Assembly: GCA_012964845.1 (NCBI GenBank)
Contig: DTTG01000170.1
Span: forward strand, 1-7,326
Length of the DNA stretch: 7,326 nt
Source of the DNA: Fidelibacterota bacterium
GTDB lineage: Bacteria > Fidelibacterota > Marinisomatia > SCGC-AAA003-L08 > D37C17
Direction of reading: 5' to 3'
Shown here one piece after another: positions 1 to 6,647 of the stretch (position 1 is the stretch's first letter; the number at the start of each line of letters is the position of its first letter). Position numbers and translations under genes: made by a program. The notes under the pieces were generated by a model. That model searched no databases and had not been told where the DNA came from. It was given only the letters and a program-made list of their open reading frames with translations.

Positions 1-231
1 AAGTGGACTTTCCAAAATAACGTCACCATCCCCAGTTGTAATTGACCAATCTGTTAAATCGATTAGAGAATTACTATTATTATATAACTCTACATATTGA
101 GGAGCATGGCTATTATCAGCTTGTAATATAAAAAACTCCGTAATTACTACTTCTGCCTTGAGAATTGAACAACTAAGCCCAACCCAAGTCAGTATGAGAA
201 TATTTGTTATGATTTTATCTAAATTCTTCAT
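1..231 (-). CDS. Secreted lamin-tail-domain (LTD) protein, N-terminal 77 codons, runs off the left edge
   Basis: The reading frame is open from an ATG at 229-231 to the window edge with no stop, in phase over 77 codons. Residues 1-26 look like a Sec signal peptide: a short charged start (MKNLDK), a hydrophobic core (IITNILILTWVGL) and likely cleavage after SILKA. A Cys lies at 21, but its context (GLSC) is a poor lipobox, so a lipoprotein is unlikely. The mature part starts VVITEFF, followed by PQYVELYNNS and LIDLTDWSI. This is the hallmark opening of the lamin tail domain, an Ig-like beta fold found in many secreted or surface bacterial proteins. Its ligand and full architecture cannot be seen. 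It follows clpX on the same strand after 113 bp, with its own promoter-like element, so it is probably transcribed separately. No Shine-Dalgarno is visible before the ATG. Confidence 0.85.
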   Translation of the reverse strand, partial: MKNLDKIITNILILTWVGLSCSILKAEVVITEFFILQADNSHAPQYVELYNNSNSLIDLTDWSITTGDGDVILESPL

Positions 232-267
232 ATTTATTAATTTCGTTTTGCATACGAATCCTGAAGG

Positions 268-293
268 AATTTAATGTGAAATAGGGTACAATC
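268..293 (-). promoter_or_regulatory. Promoter-like element upstream of the LTD gene
   Basis: On the minus strand GATTGTACC (285-293) is followed 11 nt later by TAAATT (268-273), whose 3' end is 37 nt from the LTD start codon. The same two words recur before tig with a 12-nt gap and 40 nt to the start, which is the main support. As a sigma70 promoter the -35 (AAGATT) is poor and the -10 is moderate. The call rests on the paired occurrence, not on consensus strength. Confidence 0.4.
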
Positions 294-344
294 TTGTGAC
301 GGAACCAACAATTTTAATAGGGTAAAAATCGCTGATAAAGGGGA

Positions 345-1580
345 TTAAGCTGATTTACGCAGCAATTTATAGATGGGTTTTCCTTTTTTTCTGATAACTT
401 CATCCGTAATAATGCAGGTGTCAATATTATCTAAAGATGGGACTTCATACATGATATCCAACATCGTATTTTCTAAAATTGAACGCAGAGCTCTTGCACC
501 GGTTTTTCGGGCTTTAGCTTCATTTACGACTTCAGTTAATGCTTGAGGTGTAAATTCTAAATGTACATCTTCCAATTCAAATAATTTTTGGTATTGTTTT
601 ACCAGTGCATTTTTCGGATCAGATAAAATGGAGAGAAGTGCTTCGTCTGATAGTTCTTCCAGTGGAGAAATAACCGGAAGCCTGCCAATTAATTCTGGAA
701 TAAATCCATATTTAAGTAAATCTTCTGGTTGGGTCATTGAAAATAGGTGACTGTCTTTAACTTTTGTTTTAATCTCTCTTATAAAACCAATTCCCCCACC
801 AGAAACACGCTTTTCAATTATTTCTTCCAATCCCTGAAATGCACCACCACAAATAAATAGAATATTTGAAGTATCAATGGTAACTAAGGGCTGCTCAGGA
901 TGTTTTCGACCACCCTTCGGAGGAATATTTGCTTTTGTTCCTTCCAATATTTTTAATAGTGCCTGCTGGACACCTTCTCCTGATACATCCCGGGTGATAG
1001 AAGGATTGCCTGACTTTCTGGAAATTTTATCAATTTCGTCAATGTAAATAATACCCATTTCTGCTTGATCTACATCAAAATCCGCGGCCTGGAACAGTCG
1101 GACTAAAATGTTTTCTACGTCTTCTCCCACATACCCAGCTTCTGTCAAAACAGTGGCATCAGCCACTGCAAAGGGAACATTTAGTAATTTTGCCAAAGTC
1201 TTGGCGATTAATGTTTTTCCTGTACCTGTAGGACCAACAAGGAGAATATTGCTTTTTTCAATTTCTACATCCGAGCTATCATGTTGAGAATTAATACGTT
1301 TATAATGATTATAAACAGCAACTGCAACGGTCTGTTTTGCTATATTCTGTCCAATAATATACTGATCCAGCATATTTTTTATGTCTTTGGGAGTCTGAAG
1401 ATTGAAGGTTAGTCCATATAAATTTTTACGAAGGTTTTCCTTAACAATGTCATTCGCTTTGGTAACACAAACATCGCAGATAAATACGCCATCACCTTCT
1501 ACTAAAAAATCTACATCTCCTTCAGAAGAACCGCAAAAGGAGCAGTCCAATATCCGTTCAGTTAATGTTTTATTTCTCAT
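345..1580 (-). CDS. clpX: ATP-dependent Clp protease ATP-binding subunit ClpX
   Basis: This AAA+ unfoldase recognises tagged substrates, unfolds them in the cytoplasm and threads them into the ClpP chamber. At 411 aa it is near the family norm, and every functional element is visible. The N-terminal zinc-binding domain has Cys13, Cys16, Cys35 and Cys38. Walker A is GPTGTGKT (116-123), the pore-1 loop is GYVG (149-152), and Walker B is IIYIDEID with Asp181/Glu182. The RKH loop is at 225-227 and the ClpP-docking IGF tripeptide at 264-266. The arginine finger is Arg300 (IGRLP) and the sensor-2 GAR motif is 361-363. The IGF loop shows that it partners ClpP, encoded immediately upstream. The ATG overlaps the clpP stop by one base (TAATG), suggesting translational coupling, and no Shine-Dalgarno is present. 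I see no rho-independent terminator in the 113 bp after the gene. Confidence 0.98.
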   Translation of the reverse strand: MRNKTLTERILDCSFCGSSEGDVDFLVEGDGVFICDVCVTKANDIVKENLRKNLYGLTFNLQTPKDIKNMLDQYIIGQNIAKQTVAVAVYNHYKRINSQHDSSDVEIEKSNILLVGPTGTGKTLIAKTLAKLLNVPFAVADATVLTEAGYVGEDVENILVRLFQAADFDVDQAEMGIIYIDEIDKISRKSGNPSITRDVSGEGVQQALLKILEGTKANIPPKGGRKHPEQPLVTIDTSNILFICGGAFQGLEEIIEKRVSGGGIGFIREIKTKVKDSHLFSMTQPEDLLKYGFIPELIGRLPVISPLEELSDEALLSILSDPKNALVKQYQKLFELEDVHLEFTPQALTEVVNEAKARKTGARALRSILENTMLDIMYEVPSLDNIDTCIITDEVIRKKGKPIYKLLRKSA

Positions 1581-2176
1581 TAGCGTGTTTTAACAATTTG
1601 GTCAATTAATCCATATTCCAATGCAACTTCTGCGGACATGAAATTATCCCTGTTTGTATCCTTCTCGATAGTTTTAACAGATTTGCCCGAATTAGCACTT
1701 AATATTTTATTAAGTTTATCCCGAAGATAGAGAATTTCCTTGGTATGAATTTCAATATCTGACGCCTGCCCCTGGAATCCACCTAATGGCTGGTGAATCA
1801 TTACTCTGGAATTTTCCAATGCCGATCTTTTCCCTTTTGTCCCGGCACTGAGTAGAACTGCAGCCATGCTGGCTGCCTGTCCCATGCAAATTGTGCAAAT
1901 ATCAGGTTTAATGTAATTCATAGTATCTAAAATTCCGAAGCCGGATGTAATCACTCCACCTGGGCTATTTATATACATAAATATTTCCTTTTCCGGATCA
2001 TCTGCTTCAAGGAAGAGAAGCTGAGCAATAATCAAACTCGAAATATGATCATCAATCTGATATCCCAGAAAAATGATTCTTTCCTTCAATAATCGTGAAT
2101 AAATATCATACGCGCGCTCCCCTTGGGGAGATTGTTCTACCACCATTGGTACTAACATACTATATGTGTTCTCCAT
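1580..2176 (-). CDS. clpP: ATP-dependent Clp protease proteolytic subunit ClpP
   Basis: This serine peptidase forms the tetradecameric degradation chamber served by ClpX. The chosen start gives 198 aa beginning [15 protein letters not shown], which matches the usual ClpP N-terminus ahead of the YDIYSRLL segment. The catalytic triad is Ser103 (in GQAASMAA), His128 (MIHQPLGG) and Asp177 (NRDNF). The spacings of 25 and 49 residues equal those of E. coli ClpP. The oxyanion-side motif INSPGG is at 69-74. The start lies 4 nt past the tig stop and the stop overlaps the clpX start, so the three genes form one transcription unit. An in-frame ATG at 2209 would add 11 residues ([11 protein letters not shown]) and overlap tig by 29 nt. 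It has a Shine-Dalgarno-like GGAGG upstream, but that lies inside a hairpin and inside tig codons, so I prefer 2176. Confidence 0.95.
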   Translation of the reverse strand: MENTYSMLVPMVVEQSPQGERAYDIYSRLLKERIIFLGYQIDDHISSLIIAQLLFLEADDPEKEIFMYINSPGGVITSGFGILDTMNYIKPDICTICMGQAASMAAVLLSAGTKGKRSALENSRVMIHQPLGGFQGQASDIEIHTKEILYLRDKLNKILSANSGKSVKTIEKDTNRDNFMSAEVALEYGLIDQIVKTR

Positions 2177-2180
2177 TTTA

Positions 2181-3452
2181 TTAAGCTGCTTGTTTTTTAC
2201 GTAATTCATTAGTGGATTCCTCCACTACTTTTACTTTCGCAAATTCAGAAAGTCTTGCAAAAAGTTTATCAATTAACATTTTACTAAACAGTTGCTGTTT
2301 ATTTTTAGATTGTTTATAAAAAGACTTGATTTGAGTTTCATTTTTCTGATTTTTTGAAATGGTATCTTGAATTTTACCATCTAATTCTTCATCAGAAATA
2401 TCCAATGCTTCATTTTCAATAATTTGATCTTTTATAAGATACCACTTAATATTCCATTCGGAGTGAGACTGGTAATTTTCTTTCATCTGTTTTTCGTCAA
2501 ATGGCTGATTTCTTTTTTCTAAATCATCCTTTATTTGTTCCAAATATAATGACACCATTGACTCCGGGGCTTCCACTTTTGTATTCTGAACAAAATAGTC
2601 GATAATTTCTTTGCGAACCAATTCCTTATGATCATTATCCAATGAGGCTTGGAGTTCATCTTTAATAACATTTTTCAGTTCGGTCAAAGTATTGGTATTT
2701 TCATTAATTGTTTTGGCTAATTCGTCATCAATGTCCGGCAATATTTGTTCCTCTACCCGATTTATTTTCACATGATATTTTACTGTATTCTCTTTATTTT
2801 GGATGGAAACGGTTACCTCATCCCCTTCTTTAGCGCCAATGAATACTTTTTCGGCATCTTCTTTAAACAGTCCAAAACCCAATCGGATATATTGATTTTC
2901 CATTTTACTTCCCACAATTGGTAAACCACTATCATCTAATACATTGAAATCTCCTCGGATAAAATGGCCTGTTTCTGCTCCGGATTCAATAGTTTTTATC
3001 GAAGCATGCTGCTCCTGATATTGGGTGAGTGCCTGTTCAATATCTTCACTCCCCGCCATATACCTAACTGCTTTTATTTTAAATTTCTTTTGATATTTTG
3101 GTAACATTATTTCAGGATTAACTTCAAACCGTGCAGAAAAAGACAGGGCTAATCCTTCTCTAAATTCTAAATTATCAATGGATGCTTGATTTATGGGTGC
3201 TAATTTTAATTCATCCAATGCTTGTCGGTAATATGAATTAATTGAATCTTCTGCGAAGTGAGCTTCAATTGACGGTCCTAAATTTTTCTTTACAATTTGC
3301 TCTGGTACTTTGCCTTTTCTGAACCCTTTCATGCTGAAGGAAGACCTAGCTCGGGAAAACTCCTTTTCATATTCATCCTGAATCAATTCCCAGGCTATGG
3401 TAATATCCAACTGACGGGTATAACTATTAATTTCTTTTAAATTGGTTTCCAT
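2181..3452 (-). CDS. tig: Trigger factor, ribosome-associated chaperone
   Basis: Trigger factor docks at the ribosome exit tunnel and shields nascent chains. The 423-aa product has the exact ribosome-binding signature GFRKGKVP at residues 43-50 within the N-terminal domain (about 1-130). The middle region (about 150-240) is a reduced FKBP-like domain. [10 protein letters not shown] and [10 protein letters not shown] keep the fold landmarks, but the extended bulge loop and several aromatic pocket residues typical of active FKBPs appear missing, so prolyl isomerase activity is doubtful (inference). The highly charged C-terminal half (240-423) fits the helical chaperone arms and ends in a basic tail, LRKKQAA. 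It is first gene of the tig-clpP-clpX operon, with clpP starting 4 nt after its stop. The ATG at 3452 has no Shine-Dalgarno; a promoter-like element lies 40 nt upstream. Confidence 0.95.
   Translation of the reverse strand: METNLKEINSYTRQLDITIAWELIQDEYEKEFSRARSSFSMKGFRKGKVPEQIVKKNLGPSIEAHFAEDSINSYYRQALDELKLAPINQASIDNLEFREGLALSFSARFEVNPEIMLPKYQKKFKIKAVRYMAGSEDIEQALTQYQEQHASIKTIESGAETGHFIRGDFNVLDDSGLPIVGSKMENQYIRLGFGLFKEDAEKVFIGAKEGDEVTVSIQNKENTVKYHVKINRVEEQILPDIDDELAKTINENTNTLTELKNVIKDELQASLDNDHKELVRKEIIDYFVQNTKVEAPESMVSLYLEQIKDDLEKRNQPFDEKQMKENYQSHSEWNIKWYLIKDQIIENEALDISDEELDGKIQDTISKNQKNETQIKSFYKQSKNKQQLFSKMLIDKLFARLSEFAKVKVVEESTNELRKKQAA
2210..2227 (-). other. 7-bp hairpin with GGAA tetraloop at the tig/clpP junction
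   Basis: In the mRNA sense, the arm TAGTGGA (2221-2227) is followed by the loop GGAA (2217-2220) and the complementary arm TCCACTA (2210-2216). All seven pairs match, and the loop fits the GNRA class. The stem holds the GGAGG-like sequence and ends exactly at the alternative clpP ATG (2207-2209). It lies within the last codons of tig. Whether it controls clpP translation or is a coding coincidence cannot be told from one sequence. Confidence 0.45.
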
Positions 3453-3491
3453 TTAATATTATTTGATAATGTTAGTTTTTTTGAGAGCATA

Positions 3492-3520
3492 AATTTACGA
3501 CTGATTTGAGGTACAATCAA
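3492..3520 (-). promoter_or_regulatory. Probable promoter of the tig-clpP-clpX operon
   Basis: In the 77-bp gap before tig, the minus strand has TTGATT (3515-3520), a 17-bp spacer and TAAATT (3492-3497). This matches the sigma70 consensus at 4 of 6 positions in each hexamer with ideal spacing. The -10 region also reads TAAATTTA, close to the Bacteroidota-type TAnnTTTG box, with TTG 20 nt upstream. Predicted initiation is near 3485, giving a leader of about 33 nt. The GATTGTACC word overlapping the -35 is repeated before the LTD gene. Confidence 0.5.
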
Positions 3521-3529
3521 CCTACCGGC

Positions 3530-4018
3530 TTAAATTGGTTTACCTGTTTCAGATGCCAATGGTTTAGTAACATTTTCTGAGGATTCGATTGCATTTTTTA
3601 TTTTTAGTAGCTCTTCTATCACAACACCTTTAAGTATTGGCTTGAAAGACATATCCTGCACTTTCCCTCCATAAGTGCCGGTTACTGTATAGCTCAACGT
3701 ACATTTATTTCCATCAGGTTCAATTTGAAATTTAACTTTGTGGGGAAAACCTTTCTTCTTATCATCAACACAATATTCCCATAAGCAAAGTTTGTTTGGC
3801 GGAATACAATCGGTGATTTCTGCAACCATGTCATATTTCCCAAAACCAAAATTATGGTCTATTTTAAATTTTTTCAATTTCCCGATTGAATATTGAGCTG
3901 GGAGTTCCAATTTTGTATGAAACCTGTTGAAATTCAAGCTGAGGGAAAAATCTATAAGGAAAGCCCAAATTTTATTTATATCAGCATTAATGGTAATTTT
4001 TTCTGCTATTGTAAGCAC
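3530..4018 (-). CDS. SRPBCC (START/Bet v1-like) family protein, polyketide-cyclase-like, function unknown
   Basis: This is a 162-aa soluble protein with the SRPBCC pattern. It opens with a beta strand and helix (KITINADINKIWAFLIDF), typical of polyketide cyclase/dehydrase-like members. Alternating strands follow (KYDMVAEITDCIP, KLCLWEYCV, HKVKFQIEP, CTLSYTVTGTYGG) and the C-terminal long helix is around 125-147 (KPILKGVVIEELLKIKNAIE). The fold makes a hydrophobic pocket for lipids or other small ligands; nothing here identifies the ligand. I see no signal peptide or membrane segment. The start is a GTG (4016-4018) right after a poly-A run, with no Shine-Dalgarno; no upstream in-frame ATG exists within the gap. 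It lies before tig on the same strand, but tig has its own promoter candidate, so a functional link is not implied. It is divergent from trhO across about 64 bp. Confidence 0.75.
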   Translation of the reverse strand: MLTIAEKITINADINKIWAFLIDFSLSLNFNRFHTKLELPAQYSIGKLKKFKIDHNFGFGKYDMVAEITDCIPPNKLCLWEYCVDDKKKGFPHKVKFQIEPDGNKCTLSYTVTGTYGGKVQDMSFKPILKGVVIEELLKIKNAIESSENVTKPLASETGKPI

Positions 4019-4059
4019 TTTTTTGTAGATGTTTCTCTGAAAATATAGATAATTGGAAA

Positions 4060-4080
4060 TAAAATTTACTGTAAATTTTA
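4060..4080. promoter_or_regulatory. Perfect palindrome just upstream of trhO, candidate operator
   Basis: The arm TAAAATTTAC (4060-4069) and its exact reverse complement GTAAATTTTA (4071-4080) flank a single central T, giving 10-bp arms without mismatch. The right arm ends 2 nt before the trhO ATG. The site lies in the short divergent gap between the SRPBCC gene and trhO, where a dimeric regulator could bind. As RNA it could instead fold a 9-bp stem with a 3-nt loop over the trhO leader. The A+T richness raises the chance of coincidence. Confidence 0.45.
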
Positions 4081-4082
4081 GT

Positions 4083-5156
4083 ATGGCACAGAATAATTTA
4101 TTTAATAGAAAAAATAAAACTCAGTTAATTCAGGAGCAAGGGCAGGAAACCTTTAAAAGAAAAACCTGTTCTTTTTACCGCTACGTGAAAATTGTTGACA
4201 CCCAATCAATGAGAAATATTCTCTATAAAGAATGGCTGGATTTTAATATTCTTGGAAGAGTTTATCTCGCAAAAGAAGGAATCAATGCCCAGATTTCGGT
4301 ACCAGAACCAAATTGGGATAATTTTATTGAAACGTTGGATAGTCATCCTGAATTTTCCAAAATGCATATTAAAAATTCGGTAATGGAAGCTGACCAATCA
4401 TTTTTAAAATTAATTGTGCGGGTAAAAAATAAAATTGTTGCTGATGGAATCGACGATGAAACATTTGATTCCTCCCAAGTAGGTACTCATTTAAATGCTG
4501 AAGAATTTAATACTGCTATGGGTGATCCCAAGGCAGTTGTGGTTGATATGCGAAACTATTATGAAAGTGAAGTGGGGCATTTTGAAAATGCAATTTGTCC
4601 GGATGTTGACACCTTTAAGGATGCATTACCAAATGTGAAAGAACAGCTCACCGGAAAAGAAGACCATAAAATATTACTGTACTGTACCGGTGGTATTCGT
4701 TGTGAAAAAGCCAGTGCCTATTTGAAGCACCACGATTTTAAGGATGTGAGCCAATTAAACGGGGGGATTATTGAATATTCCCACCAGATGAAAAATAAGA
4801 AAATTGAATCAAAATTTATTGGGAAGAATTTTGTATTTGATTACCGAATGAGTGAAGCAATTACTAAGGATATCATCAGTAATTGCCATCAATGTGATGA
4901 ACCCTCAAGCAGACATACAAACTGTGAGAATCAAGCCTGTCATATTTTATTCATCCAATGTGAAAAATGTTCAGAAGAATTTGAAAATTGCTGCTCAGCA
5001 GAATGCGCTAAAATTGCCGAATTGCCCATTGAGGAACAGAGAAAACTAAGGAAGGACCCATCAAAAGCAGCACCTCTTAAACGATTTCAGAAAGGGGTTA
5101 AACCCAAGTTGAAGGAGTTAATTCAGGCAAGGGAGAAAACTAAGCATCATGTTTAA
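4083..5156 (+). CDS. trhO: tRNA uridine 5-hydroxylase TrhO (YceA/UPF0176 family, rhodanese domain)
   Basis: TrhO proteins make 5-hydroxyuridine at the wobble position (U34) of certain tRNAs in an oxygen-dependent way, in the cytoplasm. From the ATG at 4083 the product is 357 aa. The N-terminal acylphosphatase-like part contains TCSFYRYVKI (28-37) and the family motif LAKEGINAQIS (62-72). The rhodanese domain (about 136-235) has DMRNYYE and the active loop YCTGGIRCE with Cys201 and Cys207. The tail is a cysteine-rich, probably metal-binding module with Cys268, 271, 281, 286, 293, 296, 303, 304 and 308, including the conserved CHILFIQCEKC. A longer frame from a TTG at 4053 adds 10 unconserved residues and would swallow the upstream palindrome; I reject it. 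No Shine-Dalgarno precedes the ATG. The last 17 nt overlap the end of aroQ on the other strand. Confidence 0.92.
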   Translation: MAQNNLFNRKNKTQLIQEQGQETFKRKTCSFYRYVKIVDTQSMRNILYKEWLDFNILGRVYLAKEGINAQISVPEPNWDNFIETLDSHPEFSKMHIKNSVMEADQSFLKLIVRVKNKIVADGIDDETFDSSQVGTHLNAEEFNTAMGDPKAVVVDMRNYYESEVGHFENAICPDVDTFKDALPNVKEQLTGKEDHKILLYCTGGIRCEKASAYLKHHDFKDVSQLNGGIIEYSHQMKNKKIESKFIGKNFVFDYRMSEAITKDIISNCHQCDEPSSRHTNCENQACHILFIQCEKCSEEFENCCSAECAKIAELPIEEQRKLRKDPSKAAPLKRFQKGVKPKLKELIQAREKTKHHV

Positions 5157-5571
5157 GAAGCAGTTTTAATCCTTTTAAATAACTGTCCTTCCCCATCCCG
5201 GAAACCTGATCGACACATACCGGAGATATGACAGAAATCTGTCTAAATTCCTCACGATTTTGAATATCACTGAGATGCACTTCAATGGCGGGAATCTCCA
5301 CGGCTGAAATAGCATCCCGAATTGCATAGGAATAATGGGTAAATGCAGCAGGATTTATCAATATCCCCGCCGCCCAATGCCGTTCATCATGAATGGTATC
5401 AATAATCTCCCCCTCATGATTTGATTGAAAAAATTTGAAAGAATGGTTCGAACCCTGTTGGCTGGTTTCCAACCACATCATCAGCTCCTCCAATGTTTCA
5501 GGACCATAAATTTCTGGTTCACGTGTTCCCAACAGATTCAGGTTCGGTCCATTGATTACTAAAATGTTCAT
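5140..5571 (-). CDS. aroQ: 3-dehydroquinate dehydratase, type II
   Basis: The enzyme removes water from 3-dehydroquinate to give 3-dehydroshikimate, the third shikimate-pathway step. At 143 aa it is the usual size of the dodecameric type II enzyme. Landmarks are the start MNILVINGPNLNLLGTREP, lid Arg17, catalytic Tyr22, and QSNHEGE (49-55). Asn73 lies in INPAAFTHYS, with His79 in the same motif. Catalytic His100 lies in EVHLSDI and Arg111 in EEFRQIS. The ATG overlaps the aroB stop as ATGA (4 nt), and this gene has the clearest Shine-Dalgarno in the window. It is the last gene of the aroC-aroK-aroB-aroQ cluster and runs into the convergent trhO gene by 17 nt. No intergenic terminator can therefore separate the two transcripts. 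Confidence 0.97.
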   Translation of the reverse strand: MNILVINGPNLNLLGTREPEIYGPETLEELMMWLETSQQGSNHSFKFFQSNHEGEIIDTIHDERHWAAGILINPAAFTHYSYAIRDAISAVEIPAIEVHLSDIQNREEFRQISVISPVCVDQVSGMGKDSYLKGLKLLLKHDA

Positions 5572-6647
5572 AATCCCTCCATTGCGTTAATAATTGATCT
5601 TTTTGCAACATCATCCACAATAACCGCTTTCCCAAGTTCTTCCAAAAGGACAAAATGAATTTTCCTACCCCGCACTTTTTTATCCCTTTGCATGATTTGA
5701 AGAATATCGTTGGGATCAAATTTAGGAAGGACAGGGAGTGGTAGTTTTCCAATTATTTCCTCTAACAACTCAAAATCTTCATTCTTCATTCTTCCATCTT
5801 CAATCGAAAGCTTTCCCGCTGCCAGCATTCCATAGGCAATGGCTTCACCGTGCCGAAGCGTATCAAATCCAAAATTGGTTTCCAGGGCATGACCAATGGT
5901 ATGGCCAAAATTGAGAATACGGCGTTTGCCGCCTTCCCGTTCATCTTCTGCTACCACATCTGCTTTCAGTTTAGCACAGCGGCCAATTACTTTCGTTAGT
6001 AATTCGGGATTTGCCAATTTTAGGAGGTCTTCAAGGTTGCTGGAAATTAAATCAAAAATATCCCTATCCAAAATAGCGCCATATTTTATAACCTCACCCA
6101 TGGCTGAAGAAATCTCTCGCTCTGGTAATGACTCTAACAACTTGGGGTCTATCACAACCGCCTTTGGCTGCCAAATGACACCCACCAAGTTTTTTCCAGC
6201 CGGCAGGTTCACTCCGGTTTTTCCGCCGATAGATGAATCTACCATAGCTAATAATGTAGTGGGAATTTGAATATAGTCCACTCCCCGCATAAAAGTGGCG
6301 GCAATGAAGCCGGCGGCATCTCCCACCACACCACCACCCAATGCCAAAAATGTAGAAGAGCGGTCACAGCCCATCTCCATTAACTGTGAAAATATCCCTT
6401 CAAGGGCTGAAAGAGATTTGGCTTTTTCGCCATCTGGTAAAACTACCAATTCAACTTGGAATCCTGCAGATTTTAAACTCTCGCGAAGGTTATTACCATA
6501 TAAACTGATTATTTCATTTTGAGAGAATATCACCCATTTCTGATTCTGATTCATGGGCTTTAATAATTCGGGCAGTTTTGCCAGAAGGCCATTTTCTATC
6601 CAAATGGGGTAGGACCGATTTTGAAGAGGAACGCTAATGCTCTGCAC
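5568..6647 (-). CDS. aroB: 3-dehydroquinate synthase
   Basis: This NAD- and metal-dependent enzyme turns DAHP into 3-dehydroquinate, the second step to chorismate. The length (359 aa) is typical. Visible motifs are LPDGEKAKS (70-78) and the NAD-binding GGGVVGDAAGF (104-114). PTTLLAMVDSSIGGKTGVN spans 129-147 and is followed by GKNLVG. The metal ligands are Glu185 (GEVIKYG), His249 (FGHTIGHA) and His266 (RHGEA), with the 17-residue His-His spacing of the family. The start is GTG (6645-6647), overlapping the end of aroK by 14 nt, with GGAAG 6 nt before it as a weak Shine-Dalgarno. The stop overlaps the aroQ ATG. Residues 282-293 (SIEDG to NEDFE region) are encoded by a short heptamer repeat and look more low-complexity than the rest, without disturbing length. 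Product should feed AroQ directly. Confidence 0.97.
   Translation of the reverse strand: MQSISVPLQNRSYPIWIENGLLAKLPELLKPMNQNQKWVIFSQNEIISLYGNNLRESLKSAGFQVELVVLPDGEKAKSLSALEGIFSQLMEMGCDRSSTFLALGGGVVGDAAGFIAATFMRGVDYIQIPTTLLAMVDSSIGGKTGVNLPAGKNLVGVIWQPKAVVIDPKLLESLPEREISSAMGEVIKYGAILDRDIFDLISSNLEDLLKLANPELLTKVIGRCAKLKADVVAEDEREGGKRRILNFGHTIGHALETNFGFDTLRHGEAIAYGMLAAGKLSIEDGRMKNEDFELLEEIIGKLPLPVLPKFDPNDILQIMQRDKKVRGRKIHFVLLEELGKAVIVDDVAKRSIINAMEGL
5576..5580 (-). promoter_or_regulatory. Ribosome binding site of aroQ (GGAGG)
   Basis: GGAGG lies 4 nt before the aroQ ATG, within the last codons of aroB (MEGL). It is the best Shine-Dalgarno match in correct position in a window where most starts have none. 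It supports the ATG at 5571 as the aroQ start. Confidence 0.6.
5775..5801. repeat. Short imperfect heptamer repeat inside aroB
   Basis: On the plus strand ATTCTTC occurs twice in tandem (5781-5787, 5788-5794), flanked by ATCTTC at 5775-5780 and 5796-5801. It encodes the low-complexity stretch around residues 283-291 of AroB and keeps the frame. Confidence 0.5.

Noticed and set aside
166..171. Lipoprotein signal at Cys21 of the LTD protein
   Set aside because: The residues before the Cys (Gly-Leu-Ser) do not fit the lipobox; cleavage after Ala26 as an ordinary signal peptide is more plausible.
232..344. Rho-independent terminator after clpX
   Set aside because: Only weak A/T-rich complementarities are present (for example ATTTT and AAAAT around 311-329); there is no G/C-rich stem followed by a T run.
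2177..2209. Longer clpP from the ATG at 2209
   Set aside because: It overlaps tig by 29 nt and adds a basic 11-residue segment not seen in typical ClpP; the conserved N-terminus begins at 2176. Kept only as a possible alternative form.
4053..4082. Upstream TTG start extending trhO by 10 residues
   Set aside because: The added residues are not family-like, the initiator would be TTG without a Shine-Dalgarno, and the ATG at 4083 gives the usual N-terminus; the extension would also put the palindrome inside the coding region.
5519..5752. Minus-strand 77-codon frame across the aroB/aroQ junction
   Set aside because: It sits in another frame of aroB and aroQ, whose conserved motifs occupy the same bases.
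5896..6522. Plus-strand open frames opposite aroB (and similar ones opposite aroK, clpX and trhO)
   Set aside because: They lie entirely antisense to, or in another frame of, strongly conserved genes, show no recognisable motifs, and have compositions expected of shadow frames.
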